Assembly: GCA_047517485.1 (NCBI GenBank)
Contig: JAKZSU010000208.1
Coordinates: 1 to 14,227, forward strand
From: JAKZSU01 sp047517485
Lineage (GTDB): Bacteria > Pseudomonadota > Alphaproteobacteria > UBA7887
Reading direction: 5' to 3'
Length of the DNA: 14,227 bases
Shown here piece by piece: positions 1 to 7,438 of the stretch; the stretch's first letter is position 1; every line of letters begins with the position of its first letter. A program made the position numbers and the translations under genes. The notes beneath the pieces are model-generated. The model was not told the DNA's origin. It made no database searches and saw nothing but the letters and a program-made list of their open reading frames with translations.

Positions 1-157
1 CATCAAGCTCGCGTCCATTCGACTCATGCTCCGAAAACTCTGTAATCCTACATAAAGTCTCCGGACGGACTCTAAGTGAAACTCATTGCTGGTCGGCAAG
101 CGCGACCGCGCGCCCGAGCTTATGCGAGGCAAGCTTGGCCGGCGCCTGAACGCACGA
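1..157. other. Left-edge sequence with no recognised feature
   Basis: This segment lies beyond the terminator hairpin of the minus-strand gene run. I find no coding sequence with recognisable motifs, no RNA gene and no clear promoter. The open frame that starts at 86 runs antisense to the crotonase gene and shows no family features. Confidence 0.5.
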
Positions 158-190
158 CAAACCGCGATGAGTCTTACTCATCGCGGTTTG
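158..190 (-). terminator. Perfect 15-bp hairpin covering the echA stop codon; probable terminator
   Basis: Bases 158-172 are the exact reverse complement of 176-190, with a 3-base loop at 173-175. The stop codon of the crotonase-family gene (178-180) lies inside the stem. On the minus strand the stem closes with GGTTTG and is followed by TCGTGCG, so there is no long U run. The hairpin is symmetrical and could act on transcripts from either side. Its place at the very end of a 13-gene co-directional run supports a terminator or a 3' end stabiliser; this role is inferred. Confidence 0.6.
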
Positions 191-993
191 GTATCGGTCT
201 CTGAAAAATCCCCGTGCCGGCCGGCACCGGCGACGAAACGGCCGGCGCCGCCGAGGCCTTCAAGGCTGAGCGCGTCTAAGCCGCCGGCGAATTCCTGTTC
301 CAGCGCGGCGCGCACCGGAAGGCCGGTCTGCGCGATCGCCGAGCGTCGATCGGCGCGCACACAGGCTTGCGGAAAGCGGGCGATTTCGTGTGCCAACGCC
401 TCGGCTTCCTCGCGGGCCCGGCCGGGCTCGACGAGGAGCTCGCAGAGCCCGATCGCGGCGCATTCTTCCGCTGGCACCTTGCGCCCAGTGAGAATGATAT
501 CGAGCGCGCGTCCCTGGCCGACCAGACGCGGCAGGCGCACCGTGCCGCCATCGAGCAACGGGATGCCCCAACGGCGGCAATAGACGCCGAAATAGGCGTC
601 CCGCTCCATCACCCGCATGTCGCACCACAGCGCGAGCTCCATGCCGCCGGCGACCGCCGGTCCCGCCACCGCGGCGATCGTCGGTTTGCCGAGCGCCAAC
701 CGGGTCGGACCGAGCGGGCCGCGTGGCGCCGTGCCGCCGTCGGCGGGAAACCGCAGTTCACCGACCGGATCGTCGAGATCCTTCAAGCTGTTCGCATAGG
801 AAAGATCCCAACCGGCGCAAAACGCCCCGCCCTTGCCCCAAAGCACCGCGACATGGGCGTCATCGTCGGCTTCGAAGGCGAGAAACGCATCGTGAAGCGC
901 GTCGGCGCTGTCCGGATCCATCGCGTTTCGCGCCGCCGGCCGGTGGTGAATGATCGTCGTAACCGCGCCGTCGCGCTCGACCTGAACGGTCAT
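178..993 (-). CDS. Crotonase / enoyl-CoA hydratase family protein, atypical active site
   Basis: A 271-residue protein of normal length for a single-domain crotonase. The oxyanion-hole segments are visible as FCAGWDL (58-64) and AGGMELA (115-121). Glu119 matches the first catalytic glutamate of rat mitochondrial hydratase (Glu144). The second glutamate (rat Glu164) should lie 20 residues on, but here it is Cys139 in FGVYCRRWG. It probably binds an acyl-CoA thioester in the cytoplasm, but simple trans-2-enoyl-CoA hydration is doubtful; isomerase, hydrolase or another crotonase reaction is possible. The ATG start overlaps the folC TGA as ATGA, with AAGGA 7 bases upstream, so it is probably translationally coupled to folC. 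It is the last gene of the run and ends in the 158-190 hairpin. Family membership is firm; the substrate is unknown. Confidence 0.9.
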   Translation of the reverse strand: MTVQVERDGAVTTIIHHRPAARNAMDPDSADALHDAFLAFEADDDAHVAVLWGKGGAFCAGWDLSYANSLKDLDDPVGELRFPADGGTAPRGPLGPTRLALGKPTIAAVAGPAVAGGMELALWCDMRVMERDAYFGVYCRRWGIPLLDGGTVRLPRLVGQGRALDIILTGRKVPAEECAAIGLCELLVEPGRAREEAEALAHEIARFPQACVRADRRSAIAQTGLPVRAALEQEFAGGLDALSLEGLGGAGRFVAGAGRHGDFSETDTKPR

Positions 994-2288
994 GAAGATG
1001 TCCTTTCACTCAGGGCCAAGACATGGCCCGCGAGATGCAGCGAGCCGCAGATTAAAATGCGCGGCGCGCGCTCGCCGCGAGTCCCGATGGCGCGGAGCGC
1101 GTCGGCAAGGCTGGCGCTGGCCATCGCCGCGCGGGCGCCGCTGTCCCGCGCGGCGGCGGTGATCGCGTCGGCGCCATGCGCGTTGGCTTCACCGGGAATC
1201 GCGATTCCCGTCACCGAGTCCGCGTGGGCCACGAGTGGCGCGAGGTACCCCGCCGCGTCCTTGTTGTTCATCATTCCGACGACGAGATGCAGCGGCCGGT
1301 CGCCCCACATCGCGATCGTCGCCGCGAGCGCCTGGCCGGCGGCGGGGTTGTGGCCACCGTCGATCCAGACCTCGCAGTCGGCGGGAAGATCCTCGGAGAT
1401 CGGTGGCGGATCCAATCGCTGCAGGCGCCCCGGCCACCGCGCGGTCACCAGCCCCGCGGCGATGGCTTGTTCGGTCAAGCGGAACTCGGCGAGTTCCACC
1501 GCGCACACCACCGCAAGCGCCGCGTTTTCCACTTGATGCGCGCCGGCCAGGTTCGGCAGCGGCAGACTCATTCGCCATGCCGCGGCCTCCACCGTCATTT
1601 GCGCGGCGCTTGCGCCGACATGCCAATCCTTGCCATGCACCAAAAGCGGCGCGTTGGCCGCGGTGGCGCTGTGCTCGATACACGGCATCGCCGCCGCCGG
1701 TTGCGCGGCAATCACCGCTGTCACGCCGGGTTTGACGATGGCGGCTTTTTCCGCCGCGATTTCGGCCAACGACTCGCCGAGAAAATTTTGATGATCGAGC
1801 GAGATCGGCGTGATCACCGAGAGCCGTGGGCGCGCAATGACGTTGGTCGCATCCAGGCGCCCACCGAGCCCGGTTTCCAACAGCAGAATGTCCGCCGGCG
1901 TCTCGGTGAAGGCGAGCATCGCCGCCGCGGTGGTGATCTCGAAGAAGGTGATCGGCGCCTCGTCGTTGGCCGCCTCGCAGGCGTCGATCACCGTGCTCAG
2001 GGCCGCGTCGTCGATGACCGTTCCGGCGACCACGATGCGCTCGTTGAAGCGGACCAGGTGGGGTGAGGTATAGACATGCGCGCTGTGCCCGGACGCTTCG
2101 ACCATCGCCCGCAAATAGGCGATGACCGAGCCCTTGCCGTTGGTGCCGGCGACGTGAACGACCGGCGGCAGGCGGCGCTCCGGATTGCCGAGACGGGCGA
2201 GCAGGCGGGCGATCCGCCCGAGCGACAGATCGATGCGTTTCGGGTGGAGCCGGGTTAGCCGATCAAGCGCCGCGTTACTCGCGTTCAC
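990..2288 (-). CDS. folC: Bifunctional folylpolyglutamate synthase / dihydrofolate synthase
   Basis: FolC joins L-glutamate to dihydropteroate and then to folates, using ATP, in the cytoplasm. The P-loop GTNGKGS is at residues 48-54 of the chosen protein, preceded by the family N-terminus LHPKRIDLSLGRI. LLETGLGGRLDATN and DGGHNPAA are further Mur-ligase-type motifs. I start it at the GTG at 2288, giving 432 residues, because family homology begins there and GGAG lies 4 bases upstream. The ATG at 2378 would add 30 unrelated basic residues encoded inside accD. With the GTG start, folC overlaps the accD stop by 14 bases, and its own TGA overlaps the next gene's ATG. The accD-folC adjacency is common in alphaproteobacteria and implies one transcript. 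Confidence 0.93.
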   Translation of the reverse strand: MNASNAALDRLTRLHPKRIDLSLGRIARLLARLGNPERRLPPVVHVAGTNGKGSVIAYLRAMVEASGHSAHVYTSPHLVRFNERIVVAGTVIDDAALSTVIDACEAANDEAPITFFEITTAAAMLAFTETPADILLLETGLGGRLDATNVIARPRLSVITPISLDHQNFLGESLAEIAAEKAAIVKPGVTAVIAAQPAAAMPCIEHSATAANAPLLVHGKDWHVGASAAQMTVEAAAWRMSLPLPNLAGAHQVENAALAVVCAVELAEFRLTEQAIAAGLVTARWPGRLQRLDPPPISEDLPADCEVWIDGGHNPAAGQALAATIAMWGDRPLHLVVGMMNNKDAAGYLAPLVAHADSVTGIAIPGEANAHGADAITAAARDSGARAAMASASLADALRAIGTRGERAPRILICGSLHLAGHVLALSERTSS

Positions 2289-3243
2289 CGGACTCCGCGT
2301 CTTCAATGGACGTGTCCTCGAGCACGGCGATGGCGCCGGCTGCTTCCGGTATCTCGACACTTTTCTCAACCAGATCAACTACTTCCGGTTCCGGTTGCCT
2401 GTCCATCAACAGGCTCAGAATGCGCGACAACGACGCGCGCATCTCGCCGCGGTGAACGATGGCATCGATCATTCCGTGTTCGAGAAGATACTCCGATTTC
2501 TGAAATCCCTCCGGCAGGCTTTGCCGCAAGGTGCTCTCGATGACCCGCGGCCCGGCGAAGCCGATCAGGGCGCCGGGCTCCGCCAAGGTGATGTCGCCGA
2601 GCATCGCGAACGACGCGGTGACCCCGCCGGTGGTCGGATTGGTGAGCACGACAACATAGGGCAAACCGGCTTCGCGGACGGTGTCGATCGCGATGGTGGT
2701 TCGCGGCAATTGCATCAGCGACAGAATACCTTCCTGCATACGCGCGCCGCCCGAGGCCGGGAACATCACCAGGGGGGCGCGTTGGAGGACCGCGAGCCGT
2801 GCCGCCGCGGCGATCGCCTCGCCCACCGCGAGCCCCATCGATCCGCCCATGAAACGAAAATCGAAGGCGCACATCACCACTTGGCGGTGCGCCATCTTGC
2901 CATGCGCCACCACCGAAACGTCGCTTCGCCCGGTCTTGCTTTGGGCGTCCTTCAGCCGCTCGGTGTAGCGTTTGCTGTCGCGGAACTTCAGCGGATCCGT
3001 GGGCACGTCCGGCAAATCGATGGTGGCGAAAATGCCGTCGTCGAACAGGTCGGCGAAACGCCCCTCAGGGGTAAATCCCATGTGGTGTTCGCAATGGGGA
3101 CACACAAACAGTTGGATTTCCAAGTCACGATGGAAAATCATCTGTTCGCAAGACGGACACTTGTCCCACAAGTTCTCCGGCACATTGCGTCGATTCACGA
3201 AGGCGTGGATCTTGGGGCGAACGATATTCTTGAGCCAGCTCAT
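2275..3243 (-). CDS. accD: Acetyl-CoA carboxylase carboxyltransferase subunit beta
   Basis: AccD with AccA forms the carboxyltransferase that moves CO2 from biotin on BCCP to acetyl-CoA, giving malonyl-CoA for fatty acid synthesis. The 322-residue length is typical for alphaproteobacteria. An N-terminal zinc ribbon has Cys29, Cys32, Cys48 and Cys51 (CPSC and CPHC). The crotonase-fold carboxyltransferase domain follows, with SGGARMQEG, TNPTTGGVTASFA and GFAGPRVI all clear. The C-terminus is an acidic tail after about residue 285. ATG at 3243 is preceded by GGGAGAG, a good ribosome site. It lies 14 bases after the trpA stop and overlaps folC. No accA is in the window. Confidence 0.97.
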   Translation of the reverse strand: MSWLKNIVRPKIHAFVNRRNVPENLWDKCPSCEQMIFHRDLEIQLFVCPHCEHHMGFTPEGRFADLFDDGIFATIDLPDVPTDPLKFRDSKRYTERLKDAQSKTGRSDVSVVAHGKMAHRQVVMCAFDFRFMGGSMGLAVGEAIAAAARLAVLQRAPLVMFPASGGARMQEGILSLMQLPRTTIAIDTVREAGLPYVVVLTNPTTGGVTASFAMLGDITLAEPGALIGFAGPRVIESTLRQSLPEGFQKSEYLLEHGMIDAIVHRGEMRASLSRILSLLMDRQPEPEVVDLVEKSVEIPEAAGAIAVLEDTSIEDAESGERE

Positions 3244-3257
3244 GAGTATCTCTCCCG

Positions 3258-4076
3258 TCAGACTCGAGCGTTACGAACGCCGGTCGAAAGCGCACCTACC
3301 AGGTCCAGTACCGCGGCGACCGGATCCGCGCCCGCCTCGCCGGCTTGGCGAACCTGCTCGACGATGGCCGAGCCGACCACCGCCGCGTCGGCATGGCGCG
3401 CGACCGCCGCCGCCTGTTCCGGCGTTTTGATTCCGAAACCAACGGCAACCGGCAAATCGGTATGCCGCTTGAGCCGCGCAACCGCTTGGCCGACCGCGGT
3501 ATCGTCCGCCGATCCGGCTCCGGTGATGCCGGTAATCGAGACATAATACAGGAATCCCGAGGTGTTTTGCAGCACCGCCGGTAGCCGCGCGTCGTCGGTC
3601 GTCGGCGTCGCCAGACGGATGAAATTGACCCCCGCTTGGAGCGCCGGCAGGCACAATTCCGCGTCTTCTTCGGGCGGCAGATCGACAATGATCAGCCCAT
3701 CGACGCCGGCGGCGATGGCGTCGGCGAGAAACCGGTCGACGCCGTAGATGAAAATTGGATTGTAATAGCCCATCAGGACGATCGGCGTGTCGGGCTCGGT
3801 TTCGCGAAAGCGGCGCACCAGCTCGAGGGTACGGACCATCGTCTGGCCCGACTTGAGCGCGCGCAATCCGGCGGCTTGGATCGCCGGGCCGTCGGCCATC
3901 GGATCGGTGAACGGCATGCCGAGTTCGATAACGTCGGCACCGGCGCCGGGCAGGCCGTTGAGGATCGCCAGGCTGGCCTCGAAATCCGGGTCGCCGGCGG
4001 TCACGAAGGCGATCAAACCGGCGCGGCCCTCCGCCCGCAGCGCTTTGAAGCGGGCCTCGATCCGCCGCGCGCTCAA
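3258..4076 (-). CDS. trpA: Tryptophan synthase alpha chain (TTG start)
   Basis: TrpA cleaves indole-3-glycerol phosphate to indole and glyceraldehyde 3-phosphate; the indole is channelled to TrpB. The TIM-barrel signature ELGMPFTDPMADGP holds the catalytic pair Glu51 and Asp62, equivalent to Salmonella Glu49 and Asp60. The phosphate-binding end includes GFGIKTPEQ and GSAIVEQV. Length is 272 residues, normal for the family. The start codon is TTG (4074-4076), overlapping the trpB stop as TTGA. No better start is present, and the N-terminus (RIEARFKALRAEGRAGLIAF) aligns with family proteins from this point. A weak start overlapping a stop suggests translation coupled to trpB, which would suit a 1:1 complex. 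Confidence 0.96.
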   Translation of the reverse strand: MSARRIEARFKALRAEGRAGLIAFVTAGDPDFEASLAILNGLPGAGADVIELGMPFTDPMADGPAIQAAGLRALKSGQTMVRTLELVRRFRETEPDTPIVLMGYYNPIFIYGVDRFLADAIAAGVDGLIIVDLPPEEDAELCLPALQAGVNFIRLATPTTDDARLPAVLQNTSGFLYYVSITGITGAGSADDTAVGQAVARLKRHTDLPVAVGFGIKTPEQAAAVARHADAAVVGSAIVEQVRQAGEAGADPVAAVLDLVGALSTGVRNARV

Positions 4077-5284
4077 AGCTCGACCCCGAGATGCTCGGCG
4101 ACGGCGAATATATCCTTATCGCCGCGGCCGCACATATTCATCACCAGCAGATGATCGGGGCCCAAGTCGTCGGCGATCTTCATCACATGGGCCAGCGCAT
4201 GGGCCGGCTCGAGCGCCGGAATGATCCCTTCGAGGCGCGCGCAAAGCTGAAAAGCCTCGAGCGCTTCTTGATCGGTAACCGCTTGATATTCCACCCGTCC
4301 CACGTCGTGCAGCCACGAATGTTCGGGACCGATGCCGGGATAATCGAGACCCGCCGAAATCGAATGGGCTTCGGTGATCTGGCCGTCGTCGTCTTGCAGC
4401 AAGTAGGTTCGGTTGCCGTGCAAAACCCCCGGCGTGCCGGCGCTCAGCGAGGCTGCGTGACGCCCGGTCTCCACACCTTCGCCGCCGGCCTCGACCCCGA
4501 TAAGGCGAATTTCGCGATCGTCGAGAAAAGGATGGAACAGGCCGATCGCGTTGGAACCGCCGCCGATACAGGCGACCAGCGAATCGGGCAGCCGGCCCTC
4601 GGCCTCGAGAATCTGCTCCCGCGCCTCGCGCCCGATCACCGACTGAAAGTCGCGTACCAGCTCAGGGTACGGGTGCGGGCCGGCCGCGGTGCCGATGATG
4701 TAGTAGGTATCCTCAACATTGGTGACCCAATCGCGCAACGCCTCGTTCATCGCGTCCTTCAAGGTCGACGAGCCCGAGGTGACCGAGACCACCTCGGCGC
4801 CGAGCAGTTTCATGCGGAACAGGTTGGGCTGCTGCCGTTCGATGTCGACCGCGCCCATATAGACGGTGCACGGCAGACCGAACAGCGCGCACACGGTCGC
4901 CGTCGCCACGCCGTGCTGGCCGGCCCCGGTCTCGGCGATGATCCGCGTCTTGCCCATCCGCCGGGCGAGCAGAATCTGGCCGATGCAATTGTTGATCTTG
5001 TGCGCGCCGGTATGGTTGAGCTCGTCGCGCTTGAAATAGATCTTGGCGCCGCCGAGATGCGCGGTCAGCCGGGTCGCGAGATAGAGCGGGCTGGGCCGGC
5101 CGACATAGTGCTTGAGCAGACCTTGCAGCTCGGCGTCGAACGCCGGATCCGTTTTCGCCGCGTTGTAGGCCGCTTCGAGCTCGAGGATCAGCGGCATCAA
5201 GGTTTCGGAGACAAAACGTCCGCCAAATGTGCCGAAACGCCCTTGCTCGTCGGGGCCTTCGCGATAGCTGTTGATTTCGCTCAT
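4073..5284 (-). CDS. trpB: Tryptophan synthase beta chain
   Basis: TrpB is the PLP enzyme that condenses indole with L-serine to make L-tryptophan in an alpha2-beta2 complex with TrpA. HTGAHKINN carries the Schiff-base lysine, Lys96. ETGAGQHG has Glu118 at the position of the catalytic glutamate. GGGSNAIG (241-248) is the PLP phosphate loop. The 403-residue length fits TrpB1, the type that pairs with TrpA. The ATG at 5284 follows trpF by 24 bases with only a weak GGA upstream. The stop overlaps the trpA start. All key residues are present, so I expect an active enzyme. Confidence 0.97.
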   Translation of the reverse strand: MSEINSYREGPDEQGRFGTFGGRFVSETLMPLILELEAAYNAAKTDPAFDAELQGLLKHYVGRPSPLYLATRLTAHLGGAKIYFKRDELNHTGAHKINNCIGQILLARRMGKTRIIAETGAGQHGVATATVCALFGLPCTVYMGAVDIERQQPNLFRMKLLGAEVVSVTSGSSTLKDAMNEALRDWVTNVEDTYYIIGTAAGPHPYPELVRDFQSVIGREAREQILEAEGRLPDSLVACIGGGSNAIGLFHPFLDDREIRLIGVEAGGEGVETGRHAASLSAGTPGVLHGNRTYLLQDDDGQITEAHSISAGLDYPGIGPEHSWLHDVGRVEYQAVTDQEALEAFQLCARLEGIIPALEPAHALAHVMKIADDLGPDHLLVMNMCGRGDKDIFAVAEHLGVEL

Positions 5285-5308
5285 CGACGGAGTCCAGACC
5301 GCGCGGCG

Positions 5309-5962
5309 CTAAGACGTCGCATCGACGGCCGCGACCGCTTCGAGGAAGCTTCTGATCAACCGTGGATCCTTGACTCCGGGCGCCGACTCGACGCCTGACG
5401 AGACATCGACATATTTCGCACCGGAAATTCGAATCGCGCGCTGAACATTGTCCGGTGTCAGGCCGCCGGACAGAATCCATGGCCGCTTCCAAGTTCTGCC
5501 CGCCAATATTTGCCAATCAAAGGCCTCGCCCATGCCACCGGGGCGCAACGCATCGTCCGGCGTCTTGGCATCGAACATCAACCAGTTGCACACCGGCACG
5601 TACGCCGCCGCCTGGGCCAAATCCTCTTCTCGCGCGACACCGATTGCCTTGATCACCTGCACCCCCACTCGGCGACTAATTTCGGCCGTCCGTTCCGGCG
5701 TCTCGTTGCCATGGAGCTGCACCGCGTTGATCGGAATGCGGTCCATGATCGCGTCGAGCAAATCGTCGTTTGGATCGACGAAGACCGCCACTCTTTCCAT
5801 TTTGATCGGTGCAACGCTGGCCAGGGCGAGGGCGTCCGCCGGCGCGATATTGCGCGGTGACGAGGGGAAAAACACCAACCCCATGCGCCACGCGCCGGCA
5901 CCCGCGGCGGCGATTACCGCATCGGCATCGGTCAGGCCACAAATCTTGGTTTGCACTGCCAT
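5309..5962 (-). CDS. trpF: Phosphoribosylanthranilate isomerase
   Basis: TrpF converts N-(5-phosphoribosyl)anthranilate to CdRP, the third step after chorismate in tryptophan synthesis. KICGLTD gives the catalytic cysteine (Cys8) and FDAKTPDD gives the catalytic aspartate (Asp131). VQLHGNETPE and LSGGLTPDNV are characteristic. At 217 residues it is a stand-alone enzyme, not fused to TrpC. ATG at 5962 comes 4 bases after the pyrF stop, with no clear Shine-Dalgarno sequence, so coupling to pyrF is likely. It lies directly upstream of trpB-trpA. The other tryptophan genes (trpE, G, D, C) are not here, so the pathway is split on the chromosome. Confidence 0.96.
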   Translation of the reverse strand: MAVQTKICGLTDADAVIAAAGAGAWRMGLVFFPSSPRNIAPADALALASVAPIKMERVAVFVDPNDDLLDAIMDRIPINAVQLHGNETPERTAEISRRVGVQVIKAIGVAREEDLAQAAAYVPVCNWLMFDAKTPDDALRPGGMGEAFDWQILAGRTWKRPWILSGGLTPDNVQRAIRISGAKYVDVSSGVESAPGVKDPRLIRSFLEAVAAVDATS

Positions 5963-5966
5963 CGTA

Positions 5967-6698
5967 TTAGACCAGCACTTCGGCCATTTCCTCGGCGATT
6001 CGGGCGGCGGCGCCGGCGGGATCGTCCGAACGGGTAATCGGCCGCCCGATCACCAGATAATCGGCCCCCTGTCGTACCGCGTCGGCGGGCGTGACAATGC
6101 GCTTTTGGTCGTCCGCCGAAGCCCAACCGGGTCTGATACCGGGGACGACAAGGACGAAATCCGGGCCGCATAGGGCGCGCAACGCGCTGATCTCGTGCGC
6201 CGACGCCACCACCCCGTCAAGGCCGCAACTCTGCGCCAACGTGGCAAGCCGCGAAACCTGGTCGTGGAGCGGGCCCTGCATGCCGACCGCGGCGACATCG
6301 TCTTCGTCGAAGCTGGTGAGAACGGTGACGCCGAGCAATTTCGGCCGCATGCCGCCGGTCGAGTCGGCGATGCGAAGACCCGCCGCCGCCGCCGCTCGCA
6401 TCATCGTCGGCCCCCCGGTGACGTGGATCGTCAGCATCGCCGGCGCGCAGGCGGCCGAGGCGCGAATCGCGCCGGCAACGGTATTGGGAATGTCACTAAA
6501 CTTGAGATCGAGAAATATCGGCATTCCGGAGTCCGCGACCCGCGCCAATCCTGTCGGCCCGTGCGCGGTAAAGAATTCCAGTCCCAGCTTGACCGACCCG
6601 ATCCGCCCTTTCAACCGGCCCGCCAGGCCCACGGCTTCGTCAAGATCGTCGGTGTCGAGAGCGCAAATTATACGCTGGGCGGGCTCGTCAGCTGTCAT
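5967..6698 (-). CDS. pyrF: Orotidine 5'-phosphate decarboxylase
   Basis: PyrF decarboxylates OMP to UMP, the last step of de novo pyrimidine synthesis. The active-site motif DLKFSDIPNT (64-73) contains the catalytic Asp64-Lys66-Asp69 set. VPGIRPGW and YLVIGRPIT, the latter at the phosphate site, are conserved near the C-terminus. Length is 243 residues. The ATG at 6698 has the strongest ribosome site in the window, GGAGGA about 4 bases upstream. It follows the lapA-like gene by 76 bases and may have its own promoter in that gap. Its linkage to a lapA-type gene is also seen in E. coli (lapA-lapB-pyrF), but no lapB is present here. Confidence 0.96.
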   Translation of the reverse strand: MTADEPAQRIICALDTDDLDEAVGLAGRLKGRIGSVKLGLEFFTAHGPTGLARVADSGMPIFLDLKFSDIPNTVAGAIRASAACAPAMLTIHVTGGPTMMRAAAAAGLRIADSTGGMRPKLLGVTVLTSFDEDDVAAVGMQGPLHDQVSRLATLAQSCGLDGVVASAHEISALRALCGPDFVLVVPGIRPGWASADDQKRIVTPADAVRQGADYLVIGRPITRSDDPAGAAARIAEEMAEVLV

Positions 6699-6727
6699 TA
6701 ATTCCTCCGGATACTGGCGCTGCGCAG

Positions 6728-6736
6728 TCTATACCA
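6728..6736 (-). promoter_or_regulatory. Candidate extended -10 promoter element upstream of pyrF
   Basis: On the minus strand TATAGA (6728-6733) is preceded directly by TGG, giving an extended -10 form. The predicted transcript start would be about 20-25 bases before the pyrF ATG and just upstream of the GGAGGA ribosome site. The hexamer at the usual -35 distance is poor (GGGTGA). The 76-bp gap and strong ribosome site make a separate pyrF-trp-accD promoter reasonable, but this is a motif match only. Confidence 0.28.
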
Positions 6737-6774
6737 AGGTCGAGCGAACTTCACCCATTTGGCGGGGCCCCGGC

Positions 6775-7104
6775 TCAGACCGTCTCTAATGCTTTCGAAT
6801 CCGCTTCCGTTGGCGTTGAGGAGGGGCTGTGTTGGCGAATTTCGGTCAGCTCACGTTCGACGCGAACCAGTTGGCGGTGTTCCTTCCTGGCGGCGCGCCG
6901 CCGGCCGCCGGCGGCGACCCAATGACTCAGTCCGCCGACCGCCACGCCGGCCGCGAAGGTCACCAAAAGGACCAGATACGTCGGCAGCGTTTGTTCCACC
7001 GGCAGCGGCGACAAGGACAAAGTCATCGGCGCGCGGTTGGCGAGCGCAAACACCACCACCGCAACGGCGATCACGAAAGAAAGGATCCTGAGCGCGATCT
7101 TCAC
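6775..7104 (-). CDS. LapA-domain (DUF1049) inner-membrane protein
   Basis: A 109-residue protein when started at GTG 7104. It has a first hydrophobic segment at about residues 4-22 (ending FALANR), then MTLSLSPLPVE. A second hydrophobic segment, at about 33-57, leads into a basic stretch (GGRRRAARKEHRQL) and a polar tail with coiled-coil potential. This two-helix plan with the ANR motif is typical of LapA/YciS-type proteins, which in E. coli help regulate lipopolysaccharide synthesis with LapB. The longer ATG start at 7221 adds 39 basic residues read from repeat DNA and is unlikely. It sits between the 7133-7438 repeat and pyrF; lapB is absent, so an identical role is not assured. Confidence 0.75.
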   Translation of the reverse strand: MKIALRILSFVIAVAVVVFALANRAPMTLSLSPLPVEQTLPTYLVLLVTFAAGVAVGGLSHWVAAGGRRRAARKEHRQLVRVERELTEIRQHSPSSTPTEADSKALETV

Positions 7105-7132
7105 GCCGTCACCGAGTGGCGTCGTCCCATTG

Positions 7133-7438
7133 AGAGCACGTCTTGCCTTGATGGAATTGGTTTGACCGCGTTCCCGCATCCCGCGGCTAGGCGCGCGGCG
7201 CCACGCGATGTGGGTGCGCACGCTAAGCCGCGCAACGACCTGCCTTCGCCGAAGCGAAGCTCCGGCTTCGCGCGGGCAGGCGCCACGCGATGCGGGAACG
7301 CGGCCTTCGGTGGGGCATATTGGCTTTTCGTGTGCGTTGCGACCCTCGGCCGATGCGCCGCATTGCCCGTCGAGCCGCGCCTACTCGAAAAGCCAATCTT
7401 TCCCATCAAACCGTTTCCATCAAGGCAAGACGTGCTCT
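7133..7438. mobile_element. Palindrome-rich, MITE-like element with 33-bp terminal inverted repeats
   Basis: This gap between ihfB and the lapA-like gene has no plausible gene. Bases 7133-7165 and 7406-7438 are inverted copies matching at 31 of 33 positions. Nested inside are a 15-base inverted pair (7166-7180 with 7289-7303), a 12-base pair (7319-7330 with 7386-7397), a hairpin (7254-7260 with 7265-7271, loop TCCG) enclosed by 7239-7244 with 7275-7280, and a 14-base direct repeat (7197-7210 and 7279-7292). I see no transposase and no target duplication. The outer end coincides with the last two bases of the ihfB stop codon. I infer a non-autonomous mobile repeat; a structured 3' region or RNA is an alternative. 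Confidence 0.55.

Noticed and set aside
86..583. Plus-strand open frame at the left edge
   Set aside because: Ser/Arg/Pro-rich antisense reading of the crotonase gene, without motifs or a ribosome site.
1176..2066. Open frame antisense to folC
   Set aside because: Arg/His-rich, no recognisable family, and fully overlaps a clear folC.
2289..2378. Upstream ATG start for folC
   Set aside because: It would add 30 non-homologous residues read from within accD; GTG 2288 fits the family start and has GGAG upstream.
4091..5398. Long open frame (435 codons) antisense to trpB and trpF
   Set aside because: It mirrors strongly conserved genes on the other strand in GC-rich DNA and shows no domain motif of its own.
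6764..6771. GGGGCCCC palindrome after the lapA-like gene as a terminator
   Set aside because: It has no loop bases and no following T run, so it cannot form a useful hairpin.
7105..7221. Longer lapA-like protein from ATG 7221
   Set aside because: The extra 39 residues are basic, non-hydrophobic and partly encoded by the inverted repeat; the membrane protein core starts at GTG 7104.
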